DNA from: Butyricicoccus_A sp963601915
GTDB lineage: Bacteria > Bacillota > Clostridia > Oscillospirales > Butyricicoccaceae
Direction: 5' to 3'
Assembly (NCBI GenBank): GCA_963601915.1
Contig: CAVCGL010000008.1
Location: forward strand, 1-64,000
Length of the DNA: 64,000 nt
Part shown: one piece after another, positions 16,165 through 24,348 of the stretch
Position numbering within the stretch: position 1 is the first letter of the stretch
How the letters are laid out: the number at the start of each line of letters is the position of its first letter
The notes under the pieces: generated by a model
The model's input: only the letters and a program-made list of their open reading frames with translations
What the model was told of the DNA's origin: nothing
The model's database searches: none
Translations under genes and position numbers: made by a program

Positions 16165-17511
16165 ATGACGTATCAGGAATCTCTGAAGAAGGAACGCGAA
16201 CAGTACATGGCAAAGACGCCGAAGTCCAAAGCGGCTTTTGAGGAAGCCCGCCATTATATGGCAGGCGGCGAGTGCCGTTCCATTGCGTGCTTTGACCCGT
16301 ATCCGTTTACCGTGGAGTACGGCGAAGGCTGCCGCATCCACGACTTGGACGGCAACGTGTATATCGACTTCCTGAACAACTACACCTCGCTGATTCACGG
16401 CCATGCGCATCCGGCGCTGACCAAGGCAATCGCTGAGGCCGCTGCCAAGGGCACGGCTTGCCCGGCAGGCATTCCGGAGCAGGTAGAGCTGGCAAAGATC
16501 ATTTGCAGCCGCATGGAGCATGTCGATCTGGTTCGTTTCTGCAATTCCGGTACCGAGGCTACGATGTTCGCCATCCGTGCAGCGCGCGCATATATGAAGC
16601 GTGACGGCGTCATCAAGATGCTGGGCGGCTATCACGGCACGCATGACGTGGTAGAGTTTAACGTCAGCCCGAAGATTGCTCCGGGTGTCAATCTGATGCA
16701 GCCGATTGCCAATGAGCCGGGCGTTCCGATGTCTTCCGGCGAGACGGTATACATCGCCCGCTACAACAGCTTAGAAGATGTCGAGAACATCCTGAAGGAG
16801 CACGCAGACGACATTGCCTGCATTCTGGTCGAGCCGTTCCTCGGCACAACCGGCATGATTCCGGCAAAGCCGGGCTATCTGCAGGGCCTGCGTGATCTGG
16901 CAGACAAGTACGGCATCCTGCTCGTCATCGACGAAGTCCAGGGCTTCCGCCTCTCCACCGGCGGCGCGCAGAAGAAGTTCGGCGTCCGCGCAGATCTGTG
17001 CTCGTTTGGCAAGATCATCGGCGGCGGTCTGGCTGTCGGCGCATTTGGCGGCCGGGCAGACATCATGAAGCTGTACGATCACTACAACAATGACTTCCCG
17101 CTCAAGCAGAGCGGCACCTTTAACGGCAACCGCCCGACGATGGCAGGCGGCATTGCAGCGATGAAGCTGCTGGACGAGGCCATGTTCGACAAGCTGGAAA
17201 AGATGGGCGAGCGCTTGCAGGCAGGCATGGAAAAGGCCATCGCAGAGCGCGACATGAACATGTCTGTGACCCGCGAGGGATCGCTGCTCAATATCCACTT
17301 TGTAAAGGAGCCGCCGTATGACTACGAGACGGCGTATGCGGATAAGACGCCGGTTTCTCCGCTGTGGTATCTGGCGATGATAAACGGCGGTATCTTCCCG
17401 GCACCGCGCGGTCTGTTCGTTATCTCTACGGTAATGACCGATGCAGAGATCGACAAGGCAATCGAAGTCTTTGCGCATTCTCTGGACGTCATTCGCCCGT
17501 ATCTGGCATAA
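16165..17511 (+). CDS. class III PLP aminotransferase (GSA-aminotransferase-like)
   Basis: 448 aa. PLP-binding features of class III: GTEATMFAIRAARA (phosphate loop), VIDEVQGF (Asp to the pyridine nitrogen) and the Schiff-base lysine in SFGKIIGGGLAVGAFGG. Sequence style resembles glutamate-1-semialdehyde aminomutase and beta-amino-acid aminotransferases, but no tetrapyrrole genes are near, so a catabolic omega- or beta-amino substrate is more likely. It lies 35 bp after the transporter and 81 bp before an iron-dependent dehydrogenase. Confidence 0.88.
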   Translation: MTYQESLKKEREQYMAKTPKSKAAFEEARHYMAGGECRSIACFDPYPFTVEYGEGCRIHDLDGNVYIDFLNNYTSLIHGHAHPALTKAIAEAAAKGTACPAGIPEQVELAKIICSRMEHVDLVRFCNSGTEATMFAIRAARAYMKRDGVIKMLGGYHGTHDVVEFNVSPKIAPGVNLMQPIANEPGVPMSSGETVYIARYNSLEDVENILKEHADDIACILVEPFLGTTGMIPAKPGYLQGLRDLADKYGILLVIDEVQGFRLSTGGAQKKFGVRADLCSFGKIIGGGLAVGAFGGRADIMKLYDHYNNDFPLKQSGTFNGNRPTMAGGIAAMKLLDEAMFDKLEKMGERLQAGMEKAIAERDMNMSVTREGSLLNIHFVKEPPYDYETAYADKTPVSPLWYLAMINGGIFPAPRGLFVISTVMTDAEIDKAIEVFAHSLDVIRPYLA

Positions 17512-17592
17512 AACAATACGGAACACATGCTGCTGCGGGACGGGCTGTCCCGCAGCAGCTGATGCTTCCCGTGCGAAGAAAAGAGGGAGACC

Positions 17593-18699
17593 ATGAGTTT
17601 CATTTTGAAAAGTCCTGCGAAGTATGTGCAGGGACAGCATGTCCTGTCCGAGCTGGATAGCTATTTGCAGGGAATGGGAAACCGGCTGATGGTCATTATC
17701 AGCGCATCCGGCACCAAGCGCATCGGCCCGACACTGGACGCGTGCTTTGCCGGAAAAGATTATCAGCTTTTTTATCATATCTTTAGCGGCGAATGCTCGC
17801 AGGCACAGGCGCAGCAGATCGCCGAAGAAGCGAGAAAACAGGGCTGCACCGCCGTGATTGGCATCGGCGGCGGCAAGATTCTGGACACGGCAAAGGCGGT
17901 CGCATACTATACCAGCCTGCCGGATGTCATCATTCCCACCGTTGCCTCCTCCGACTCTCCGTGCAGCTCCCTGAGTATTCTGTATCACGAAAACGGCGAA
18001 TTTGACCGGTATCTGCACTTAAATACCTGCCCGAATATGGTACTCGTAGATACGGCGGTGATTGCCGCGGCACCGGTTCGCCTGCTGGTAGCGGGCATGG
18101 GCGATGCCATGGCAACTTGGTTTGAAGCGCGCGCCTGCCGGGCATCCGGCAAAAACAATCAGGTGCAGGGCAAGCCGACGCGTGCCGCCACCGGTATGGC
18201 AAAACAATGCTGGGAAAACCTGCAGCAAAGCGGCGCGGCGGCGAAGCTGGCATTGGAGGCCGGTGTCTGCACGCCGGCAGTGGAAGCGATTGTGGAGACC
18301 AATACGCTGCTTTCCAGCGTGGGCTTTGAAAGCGGCGGCCTGGCAGCGGCGCACGGCATTCAAAAGGGATTTACCTTTATTCCGGCGCTGCGCGAGCAGC
18401 TGCACGGCTTCAATGTAGCTTTTTGCGTGATGGCGCAGTTGGTTTTGGAAAATGCGCTGGAGGAGCTGAAGGAAGTCACCGCATTTAGTGCATCGGTCGG
18501 ACTGCCCATCTGCTTTGCCGATTTGGGATATGATCCCATCGACAAGGAAGAGGTTCGTCACGCGGCGGAAAAGGCGTGCGTACCGACGAGCACGATTCAC
18601 AATATGCCGTTCGAAGTGACAAGCGAAATGGTATATCAGGCACTGATCGCTGCGGATGCTTACGGAAGACAGTTCCACGAGACTGCCGCGCAGCAATAA
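17593..18699 (+). CDS. iron-containing alcohol dehydrogenase, glycerol-dehydrogenase-like
   Basis: 368 aa. NAD motif GIGGGKILDTAKAVAYY; metal ligands in GMGDAMATWFEAR (Asp), GGLAAAHGIQKG (His) and EQLHGFN (His), as in glycerol dehydrogenases. In this operon it could reduce the aldehyde or ketone released by the aminotransferase, as iron ADHs do after transamination of taurine or beta-alanine in other anaerobes. The substrate is inference. Confidence 0.87.
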   Translation: MSFILKSPAKYVQGQHVLSELDSYLQGMGNRLMVIISASGTKRIGPTLDACFAGKDYQLFYHIFSGECSQAQAQQIAEEARKQGCTAVIGIGGGKILDTAKAVAYYTSLPDVIIPTVASSDSPCSSLSILYHENGEFDRYLHLNTCPNMVLVDTAVIAAAPVRLLVAGMGDAMATWFEARACRASGKNNQVQGKPTRAATGMAKQCWENLQQSGAAAKLALEAGVCTPAVEAIVETNTLLSSVGFESGGLAAAHGIQKGFTFIPALREQLHGFNVAFCVMAQLVLENALEELKEVTAFSASVGLPICFADLGYDPIDKEEVRHAAEKACVPTSTIHNMPFEVTSEMVYQALIAADAYGRQFHETAAQQ

Positions 18700-18710
18700 C
18701 AGAGAAGATA

Positions 18711-18753
18711 AAAACGGCTTACCGTCTGGGAGAACCAGAGGGTAAGCCGTTTT
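18711..18753 (+). terminator. terminator, copy 1 of a duplicated 43-nt hairpin
   Basis: AAAACGGCTTACC / GGTAAGCCGTTTT with an inner TCTGG/CCAGA helix. It differs at only one base from the hairpin at 26317-26359, and both are followed by CTTGCATTTT. Both copies directly precede a toxin-antitoxin region. Confidence 0.88.
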
Positions 18754-18754
18754 C

Positions 18755-18782
18755 TTGCATTTTTTGGAATCAATGATATAAT
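18755..18782 (+). promoter_or_regulatory. promoter of toxin mRNA A
   Basis: TTGCAT (18755-18760) and TATAAT (18777-18782), 16 bp apart. About 10 bp after the -10 box begins a leader (GTTACCGCTCC...) nearly identical to that of module B. Confidence 0.65.
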
Positions 18783-18838
18783 ATTGTCGTTACCGCTCCA
18801 AACTGGCGCAATCTGTGACAGGGAGGAGGTGTTTCGAC

Positions 18839-18937
18839 GTGGAAACAATCCTATCATTTATCCTATCCATCATGGCAGGTGTAGTCTGCCACTACATATG
18901 CAAGTGGTTGGATGGTTGGATTAACAGACATCGGTAA
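18839..18937 (+). CDS. small hydrophobic type I toxin A (Hol-Tox/Fst-like)
   Basis: A 32-aa peptide starting at GTG 18839 after a very strong ribosome site (GGGAGGAGGTG). One membrane helix (ILSFILSIMAGVVCHYICKWL) is followed by a charged tail (DGWINRHR). The VCHYICKWLD core matches clostridial holin-like toxins and is shared with the peptide at 26585 (IYYVCKWLDGRK). Known toxins of this type depolarise the host membrane. It is flanked by a convergent antisense RNA promoter and a shared terminator. Too short for routine gene calling. Confidence 0.75.
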   Translation: METILSFILSIMAGVVCHYICKWLDGWINRHR

Positions 18938-18960
18938 CCAGCCCCGGTTTGATGCTCCGT

Positions 18961-19047
18961 AAAAGCAGAAGAATCCCCTAGCAGCTGCCACTGCTAGGGG
19001 ATTCGTTTTGTGCTTCAACGTGGATAGCACAATCCTATCATTTGCCT
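18961..19047 (-). ncRNA. antitoxin RNA A, antisense to toxin mRNA A
   Basis: Predicted RNA of about 87 nt from the minus-strand promoter at 19054-19082, ending at the bidirectional hairpin 18971-19004 (14-bp perfect stem, 6-nt loop). Its 5' end carries the complement of ACAATCCTATCATTT (19029-19043), and the same 15 bases occur at the start of the toxin coding sequence (18845-18859). It can therefore pair with the toxin mRNA at the terminator and at the translation start, the layout known for the par/Fst locus of pAD1. Confidence 0.65.
18971..19004. terminator. shared bidirectional terminator of module A
   Basis: GAATCCCCTAGCAG pairs perfectly with CTGCTAGGGGATTC around a 6-nt loop; U-rich tails exist in both directions. 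It ends both toxin mRNA A and antitoxin RNA A. Confidence 0.8.
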
Positions 19048-19053
19048 ACCTGT

Positions 19054-19082
19054 AGTATAGCACTGGAATTTTAGTGGGTCAA
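19054..19082 (-). promoter_or_regulatory. promoter of antitoxin RNA A
   Basis: Minus-strand TTGACC (19077-19082), 17 bp, TATACT (19054-19059). The segment from the -10 box outward (TGCCTACCTGTAGTATAGCA) recurs at 19190 with one change. Confidence 0.75.
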
Positions 19083-19104
19083 GCCGTTTTTCTTGAAATT
19101 TTCG

Positions 19105-19192
19105 GGGGGATAAATAAAAGAACCCCCAGCAGGGCCTAACTGCTAGGGGGGTTGCATTGTGTTTCCACATGGCATACTTATTACTCTTGCCT
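19105..19192 (-). ncRNA. orphan antitoxin-like RNA C
   Basis: A second minus-strand promoter copy (19199-19227) is followed by TTGCCTATCTG-type sequence and a hairpin at 19121-19154 whose left arm has lost two bases (AACCCCCAGCAG versus AACCCCCCTAGCAG). No toxin frame lies between it and module A. Its recognition segment (ATGGCATACTTATTACTC on the plus strand) would match the start of a toxin reading MAYLLLL, which is not in the window. Either a relic or a trans-acting antitoxin. Confidence 0.45.
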
Positions 19193-19198
19193 ATCTGT

Positions 19199-19227
19199 AG
19201 TATAGCACTGGAATCCCAAACAATCAA
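19199..19227 (-). promoter_or_regulatory. promoter of orphan antitoxin-like RNA C
   Basis: Minus-strand TTGATT (19222-19227), 17 bp, TATACT (19199-19204), with the same -10 surroundings (GATTCCAGTGCTATACTACAG) as antitoxin A apart from the first base. Confidence 0.6.
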
Positions 19228-19566
19228 GTTTTTTCTCCAATAGGATATGAATATACGATAGACAAAAACGCTTGCATACTCTACTGTTTCTATCGGAATA
19301 GTAACAATGCGAAATCAAGAACAGCTGACACGCGGGGGACAATGCGAACAAAATGTAATACTGTTAACAATTAAAGGTGAAAACACAGAAAAAATGCCTT
19401 GCTATAGATGGAAACATACCAAACTAGTAGGGTATTTTTTAAAAGAAAATTGTGCAAATATCCAATCTGCATGAAGTTCGGCAAACTTTATCTGAAACCG
19501 TGCAAAAGGATTGCCGATGTGGTATGATATATTGAGTACAAGAAAAAGTAATCGCGTTTACATTTC

Positions 19567-19602
19567 GATTTGATGCGGGAAGAGAGAGACCTGCATCAAA
19601 TC
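19567..19602 (+). promoter_or_regulatory. leader hairpin before the MttB locus
   Basis: GATTTGATGCGGG (19567-19579) pairs with CCTGCATCAAATC (19590-19602) at 12 of 13 positions around AAGAGAGAGA. No T-run follows, so it is a leader structure or protein-binding dyad rather than a terminator. A TATGAT box near 19523 could start the message. The rest of 19228-19645 shows only TGTTAACA (19362-19369) of note. Confidence 0.5.
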
Positions 19603-19645
19603 AAGAAAAGAAAGCAACAGAGAGAAAAAGCTAGGAGGCAGAAAA

Positions 19646-20587
19646 ATGAAACAAGCAGTTGACAGACCGATTCGCATTGGCATGCACACGTACACGCTGC
19701 ATTTCTTCGGATTCGGAGAGAGCTGGGGCTTTGGCAAGGACTATTTCTTCGATCAGGTGATGTCCCTGTATGAACTGATGGACAAATGTGTAGAGTGGGA
19801 GCTGGACGGTTTGCAGATTACCAAGGTAGATCTGCTGACAACCGCACAGGATGACCCGTTCAGCACGGAAAACCTGCACAAGGTTGCGGCATACGCCAAG
19901 AAATGCGGCTTGTTCTTGGAGTTTAATTCCTCGTTCAATGCCGGCAGTGATTCCCGTGTAAACTGCACCGTAGAAGAAGCACTGCGCATCGGACACGATT
20001 TGGATGCGGAGCTGGTCAAGTTCAGTCTGGACATCATTCGTCCGAAAAATCTGTTCGGCAGCGAGATGCATCCGGATGTCGTCAAGCAGATGTTGGTACG
20101 CTATGACGAGTTCAAGGCAGCCATTCCGCTGATTGAAGAGTACGGGATGCAGGTTGCAATTGAAAATCACACGGATACCAAGGCGGACGAAATTGTCTGG
20201 CTGGTAGATAAGCTCAACCACACCCTGATTGGCACCTGCGTGGACAATATGAACGCCTATTACGTGACGGATGATCCGGAACAGGCCTATGAGAAGATGC
20301 TTCCGTCGGCGTATTGCTGCCACTTCAGCGACGATTTGATTTATACCGACCCGCTGGGTGTCCATATCGTCGGTGCGGCACACGGACAGGGCTCGATGGA
20401 CTGCAAGCGCATGATTGACATGATTCGGGAAAAGTCCCCGATGGACAAAATCATTATGGAAAACGAGATTGCATTCCTGAGCAAGGATGAGCCGATTGAA
20501 GAGGCAAGAGCGCGAGAGATGAAGGCCTGCGAAGAGAGCATTCGCTATCTGCGCGATGAATTGAAGCTGGGTGTCAGAAACCGGTAA
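19646..20587 (+). CDS. sugar phosphate isomerase/epimerase-like TIM barrel
   Basis: 313 aa of the AP-endonuclease-2/xylose-isomerase-like superfamily. Beta-strand ends carry candidate metal ligands: IENHTD (about residue 173), CVDNMNAYYV (about 200), CCHFSDD and IMENE (about 272). GGAGG precedes the ATG. It is 18 bp before an MttB-superfamily gene, an uncommon pairing; it may process a sugar- or polyol-linked quaternary amine, or act independently. The substrate is not deducible. Confidence 0.75.
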   Translation: MKQAVDRPIRIGMHTYTLHFFGFGESWGFGKDYFFDQVMSLYELMDKCVEWELDGLQITKVDLLTTAQDDPFSTENLHKVAAYAKKCGLFLEFNSSFNAGSDSRVNCTVEEALRIGHDLDAELVKFSLDIIRPKNLFGSEMHPDVVKQMLVRYDEFKAAIPLIEEYGMQVAIENHTDTKADEIVWLVDKLNHTLIGTCVDNMNAYYVTDDPEQAYEKMLPSAYCCHFSDDLIYTDPLGVHIVGAAHGQGSMDCKRMIDMIREKSPMDKIIMENEIAFLSKDEPIEEARAREMKACEESIRYLRDELKLGVRNR

Positions 20588-20605
20588 CGGCAAGGAGGGC
20601 TGAAT

Positions 20606-22021
20606 ATGTCGAGAGAGCAGATGATCCATGACGCAGCGATGGAAATTATGCGTGATGTGGGTATCAAGGTACACAATGCAAAGGCATTGGAAATCTTCAA
20701 ACAGAACGGCGTCCGCGTCGAAGGGGATGTCGTCCACCTGACAGAAGAGCAGGTTTGGCACTGGGTCAAGATGGCGCCGAGCACCTTTACCATTCAGGGC
20801 AGAAACCCGAAATACAAGGTAGAGATGGGAACCGGCAAGACCAATCCGGCTCCGGCATATGGCTGTGCGTTCATTGCGGAGACCGATGGCACCCAGCGTC
20901 CGGGAACCTTGGAGGATTATCTCAAGTGCCTGCGCCTGATTCAGGCCAATGAAGATTATGACATTGACGGCGGCATTATCGTGCAGCCGAGCGACGTGCC
21001 GGATAAGCTGGCGGCCGCCGCGATGTTCTATGCGACGGTTTTGAACTCAGACAAGGCAATCATGCTGTCCACCGCAGACAAGGACGTCATGGAAAACATG
21101 ATGGAAGCGGCCTGCGAGCTGTTCGGCGGCAAGGAGGAACTCATCAAGCAGCCGCGCTGCATCGCACTGATTAACACCAATTCTCCGCTTTCGCTGGATG
21201 ACAAGATGTTGGACAATCTGATGATTTTGGCAGAATACGGCCAGCCGGTGATTTTGTGTCCGGCAGCGATGCTGGGAGCGACCGGCCCGCTGGCCATGGC
21301 AGGCACGCTGGCAAGCGGCACGGCGGAAGACCTGACCGGCATTTGTCTGGCGCAGATGATTCGGCCGGGTACGCCGGTGGTATTTGGCATCCAGTCCACG
21401 GCAGTGGACATGCGCGGCTTGACCTTTGCGTGCGCCGCACCGGAAGGCTGCCAGATGCAGGGCTTTGCGGCAAACATGGGCAAATTCTATGAACTGCCGT
21501 CCCGCGGCGGCGGCGCACAGAGCGATGCACCGGTGATGAACCAGCAGTCCGGCTATGAGTCCATGCTGACGTTCTATTCCGCATACAGCCACGGCGTCAA
21601 CATCGTCATGGAGACCGGCGGCATTGTGGACAGCGTCAATGCGACCAGCATCGAAAAGATGATTGCGGATTTTGAGGTCATTCGTCTGGTCAAGGCGGCG
21701 CTGACACCGTTTGAAGTCAACGAAGAAACGCTTTGTCTCGATGACATCAAGGAGCAGGCGCACACCGGCAGCTTTGTCGCATGTGATTATACGCTGGATT
21801 ACTTTATGGATCTGTACATGCCGCGCGTCGGCGGCAGAGCGGCAAAGACCAAGAGTCCGACCTATTATGAGGACAGCATTCAGGAAGAGATCGAGCGTTT
21901 GATGGACGAATTTGAGGACAACCGGCCGGAGCTGGATGCGGACACCAAGGCGCGCGTCAGAGCGGTGATGCAGAAATCCGGTCTGGCATCGGACATTCTG
22001 GATCGCATCGAAACCATGTAA
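20606..22021 (+). CDS. trimethylamine methyltransferase (MttB) superfamily protein, non-pyrrolysine
   Basis: 471 aa, the usual length for MttB-like proteins, with no in-frame TAG. The glycine-rich barrel regions (AMLGATGPLAMAGTLASGTAED; ELPSRGGGAQSDAPVMNQQSG; VMETGGIVDSVNATS) are typical. Non-Pyl members such as MtgB demethylate glycine betaine, proline betaine or carnitine, passing the methyl to a corrinoid protein. No corrinoid protein, MtqA-type methyltransferase or activator is present here, so partners must be elsewhere. It lies directly upstream of a BCCT carrier, which fits a quaternary-amine substrate. Confidence 0.85.
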   Translation: MSREQMIHDAAMEIMRDVGIKVHNAKALEIFKQNGVRVEGDVVHLTEEQVWHWVKMAPSTFTIQGRNPKYKVEMGTGKTNPAPAYGCAFIAETDGTQRPGTLEDYLKCLRLIQANEDYDIDGGIIVQPSDVPDKLAAAAMFYATVLNSDKAIMLSTADKDVMENMMEAACELFGGKEELIKQPRCIALINTNSPLSLDDKMLDNLMILAEYGQPVILCPAAMLGATGPLAMAGTLASGTAEDLTGICLAQMIRPGTPVVFGIQSTAVDMRGLTFACAAPEGCQMQGFAANMGKFYELPSRGGGAQSDAPVMNQQSGYESMLTFYSAYSHGVNIVMETGGIVDSVNATSIEKMIADFEVIRLVKAALTPFEVNEETLCLDDIKEQAHTGSFVACDYTLDYFMDLYMPRVGGRAAKTKSPTYYEDSIQEEIERLMDEFEDNRPELDADTKARVRAVMQKSGLASDILDRIETM

Positions 22022-22108
22022 CCGATTATCTATAAAATACAGTAGAGAGAAAAGACAGGGAAAAAATTTGGATTTCTTCCATGCATTCTTGGAGAGAGGA
22101 ATGTTTTT

Positions 22109-23740
22109 ATGAACAAGAAACAGAACATATGGGCACAGATGAATACGAAAGTCCTGATTCCGGGCGTCGTCATCATGCTTCTGTTCGTTGTGGCAGGTAT
22201 TGTGGCACCGGGTGCTTCGTATCAGATGCTGCACCACAGTGTACTTTGGATTATGGATCACTTTAAGTGGTTTTTCATCCTGCTGGTTATTTGTATTAGC
22301 TTGCTGTTCGCGGCCATTTGTTTTACCAAATGGGGCGACATTCGATTGGGCGGCAAGGACGCCAAGCCGAGCTTGAAAACAAGCACATGGTTTACGCTGT
22401 CCCTGACCGGCACGATCGCCGTCGGCATTTGCTTTTACGGCGTATCCGGCCCGGTAAATATGCTGATGAATCCGCCGGAGTTTATGGGCGTGGAAGCGGG
22501 AACCAAGGAGGCAATTATTCCGGTTCTCAAATATTGCTATCTGCATTATGCCTTCCCACCGTTCTTTATTATCGTCACCTTTGCGCTGATGGCATCGCTG
22601 ATGCTGTACAACGGCAAGCGCACGATGCGTTCGAGTGATGCGCTGTATCCGCTGCTCGGCAAAAAATCCGCCGGCCCGCTCGGCACGGTGATTGACGTCG
22701 TGACCGTTCTGTCGTTGATGGTGTGCGGCACAAATATGGGCTTAGCAGTCATTCAGCTGAACGCCGGTATCGGCACGGTTGCCGGTATGGATTGGACACC
22801 GAGCTTTGAACCGTTTATCATTCTTGGCTATACGCTGCTGACGATTGTTCTGGCGACGTCCGGTGTACACAAGCTGATGGGCAAACTCAGCAACTTCAAT
22901 GCAGCTTGCTACTTTGTCATTCTGCTGTTTATCTTGCTGTTCGGCGCCGCTGGCGGCAATCGCCTGCTGGGAACCTTCTTCACATCTCTGGGCGAATTCG
23001 TTCGAGATTATATCCCGATGATCTCGTTTGCCGACCCGATTTATCAGACCGGCTGGCAGACCAATATGACCATCTATTATTACTCTTGGAACATCGTTCC
23101 GGCATTCCTGAGCGGCCTGTTCTATATCACCTTGGCATATGGCAGAACCCTTCGCGAGTTCATCGTTGTCAATTGCATCGGCCCGGGCGTTGTCACCTGC
23201 CTGTGGTATGTGGTATTCGGCGGTTCTGCGATGTTCAGCGTGGTCAACGGCGGCGATTTGTATGAGCAGATGCAGCGCTTTGGCGACGGCATTGCAACCT
23301 TCGCATTCTTGGAAAGCCTGCCGGGCGGCACCATTCTCAAGTGGCTGTTTATCATTCTGGCCATCTTGACCTTCCTGACCTTCTCGGACTCCATCGCGTT
23401 CTCGTTCCCGATGTTGTTTATGAAGGAGCTGGAAACCGACTCGTCCAAGACCAAGGTGCCGAAGTTTATGAACGTGGCAGTCGCTCTGTTCATGGGCGCG
23501 CTGACCTTCGTTCTGCTGTACATCGGCGGCTATGATGCCCTCAATGAGATGATTGTATTCCTCGGATTCCCGTTGGGCATTGTCATGTTCCTGATTGTGC
23601 TGTCTACCGTCAAAATGCTCACCAATCGGGAAAAATATGATGTGACCTATCAGGAAGAACTGGCGCGGGAACAGCGGGAAGAAACGCAGCCGCTGCACGT
23701 GGTCGAACAGGAAACGGAACAAATCGTCGCGATGGAATAA
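22109..23740 (+). CDS. BCCT family transporter (betaine/carnitine/choline type)
   Basis: 543 aa with about twelve membrane helices. BCCT hallmarks: CFYGVSGPVNMLMNPP early in the protein and WNIVPAFLSGLFYITLAYGRTLREF in the helix-8 region with its Trp. Some canonical tryptophan-box residues are changed, so the ligand may not be glycine betaine itself. The C-terminal 55 residues are charged and cytoplasmic. It presumably imports the substrate of the MttB-like enzyme 87 bp upstream. Confidence 0.88.
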   Translation: MNKKQNIWAQMNTKVLIPGVVIMLLFVVAGIVAPGASYQMLHHSVLWIMDHFKWFFILLVICISLLFAAICFTKWGDIRLGGKDAKPSLKTSTWFTLSLTGTIAVGICFYGVSGPVNMLMNPPEFMGVEAGTKEAIIPVLKYCYLHYAFPPFFIIVTFALMASLMLYNGKRTMRSSDALYPLLGKKSAGPLGTVIDVVTVLSLMVCGTNMGLAVIQLNAGIGTVAGMDWTPSFEPFIILGYTLLTIVLATSGVHKLMGKLSNFNAACYFVILLFILLFGAAGGNRLLGTFFTSLGEFVRDYIPMISFADPIYQTGWQTNMTIYYYSWNIVPAFLSGLFYITLAYGRTLREFIVVNCIGPGVVTCLWYVVFGGSAMFSVVNGGDLYEQMQRFGDGIATFAFLESLPGGTILKWLFIILAILTFLTFSDSIAFSFPMLFMKELETDSSKTKVPKFMNVAVALFMGALTFVLLYIGGYDALNEMIVFLGFPLGIVMFLIVLSTVKMLTNREKYDVTYQEELAREQREETQPLHVVEQETEQIVAME

Positions 23741-23757
23741 TCGCCTGAGGTATTCTC

Positions 23758-24303
23758 ATGAGCAATGTGGTCATACAGGCAATCGGCGTTCTGGCCCTGC
23801 TGATTTATCTTGTCAGCTACCAATTGCGGGACGGCAGACGCATGATTCTGTGCCGGATTCTGGCAGATGCGGTAAATATCGGACATTATTTGCTGCTTGG
23901 CGCCTTTAGCGGCTGCGGAACCCTTGTGATCTGTGTGCTCAACGGATTGATTTGCGGAAACAGGACACACACATGGGCGCAGTGGAAGGGCTGGAAATGG
24001 CTCATGTCTCTGGCGCTGGTCGTCATCTGCATTGCCACACGCCAAGGCTCCCATCCTTGGCTGACCAGTGCCTGCACGCTCGTTTCGATTCTCGGCGTTG
24101 TCTGGACACAGTGGTCGGGAAAGGGATGGGTGATGCGGCTGGGAAAAGTACTGGTTGTCGGCCCGTTTTGGATCATTTACTGTATCTTTTTCGGCTCCAT
24201 TCCCGGTATTATCAATGAATGTCTCGGCATGGCGTCCGCCATTGTTCCGCTGGTTCGATACGGATGTTCCGACGAGAAAACCAGCGATTTGAAAGAAAAA
24301 TAA
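23758..24303 (+). CDS. YgjV family membrane protein
   Basis: 181 aa with six hydrophobic segments; the start (IQAIGVLALLIYLVSYQLRDGRRMILCRILAD) is the YgjV/Imp signature. Function is unknown in the family. GAGGT precedes ATG 23758 and the gene is 17 bp after the BCCT gene, so it is the last cistron of that operon. Confidence 0.8.
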   Translation: MSNVVIQAIGVLALLIYLVSYQLRDGRRMILCRILADAVNIGHYLLLGAFSGCGTLVICVLNGLICGNRTHTWAQWKGWKWLMSLALVVICIATRQGSHPWLTSACTLVSILGVVWTQWSGKGWVMRLGKVLVVGPFWIIYCIFFGSIPGIINECLGMASAIVPLVRYGCSDEKTSDLKEK

Positions 24304-24307
24304 AACA

Positions 24308-24335
24308 GCTGCCGCGGGCGAAAGCCTGCGGCAGC
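24308..24335. terminator. bidirectional terminator
   Basis: GCTGCCGCGGGC / GCCTGCGGCAGC around GAAA, between the convergent YgjV and TetR genes. Confidence 0.75.
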
Positions 24336-24348
24336 CAAACGATTATCA

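Noticed and set aside
19015..19227. A 70-codon minus-strand frame
   Set aside because: It lies over the antitoxin promoters and hairpin; no ribosome site.
20606..22021. Pyrrolysine-containing MttB
   Set aside because: The frame has no internal TAG and ends in TAA at the normal length, so it belongs to the non-Pyl branch.
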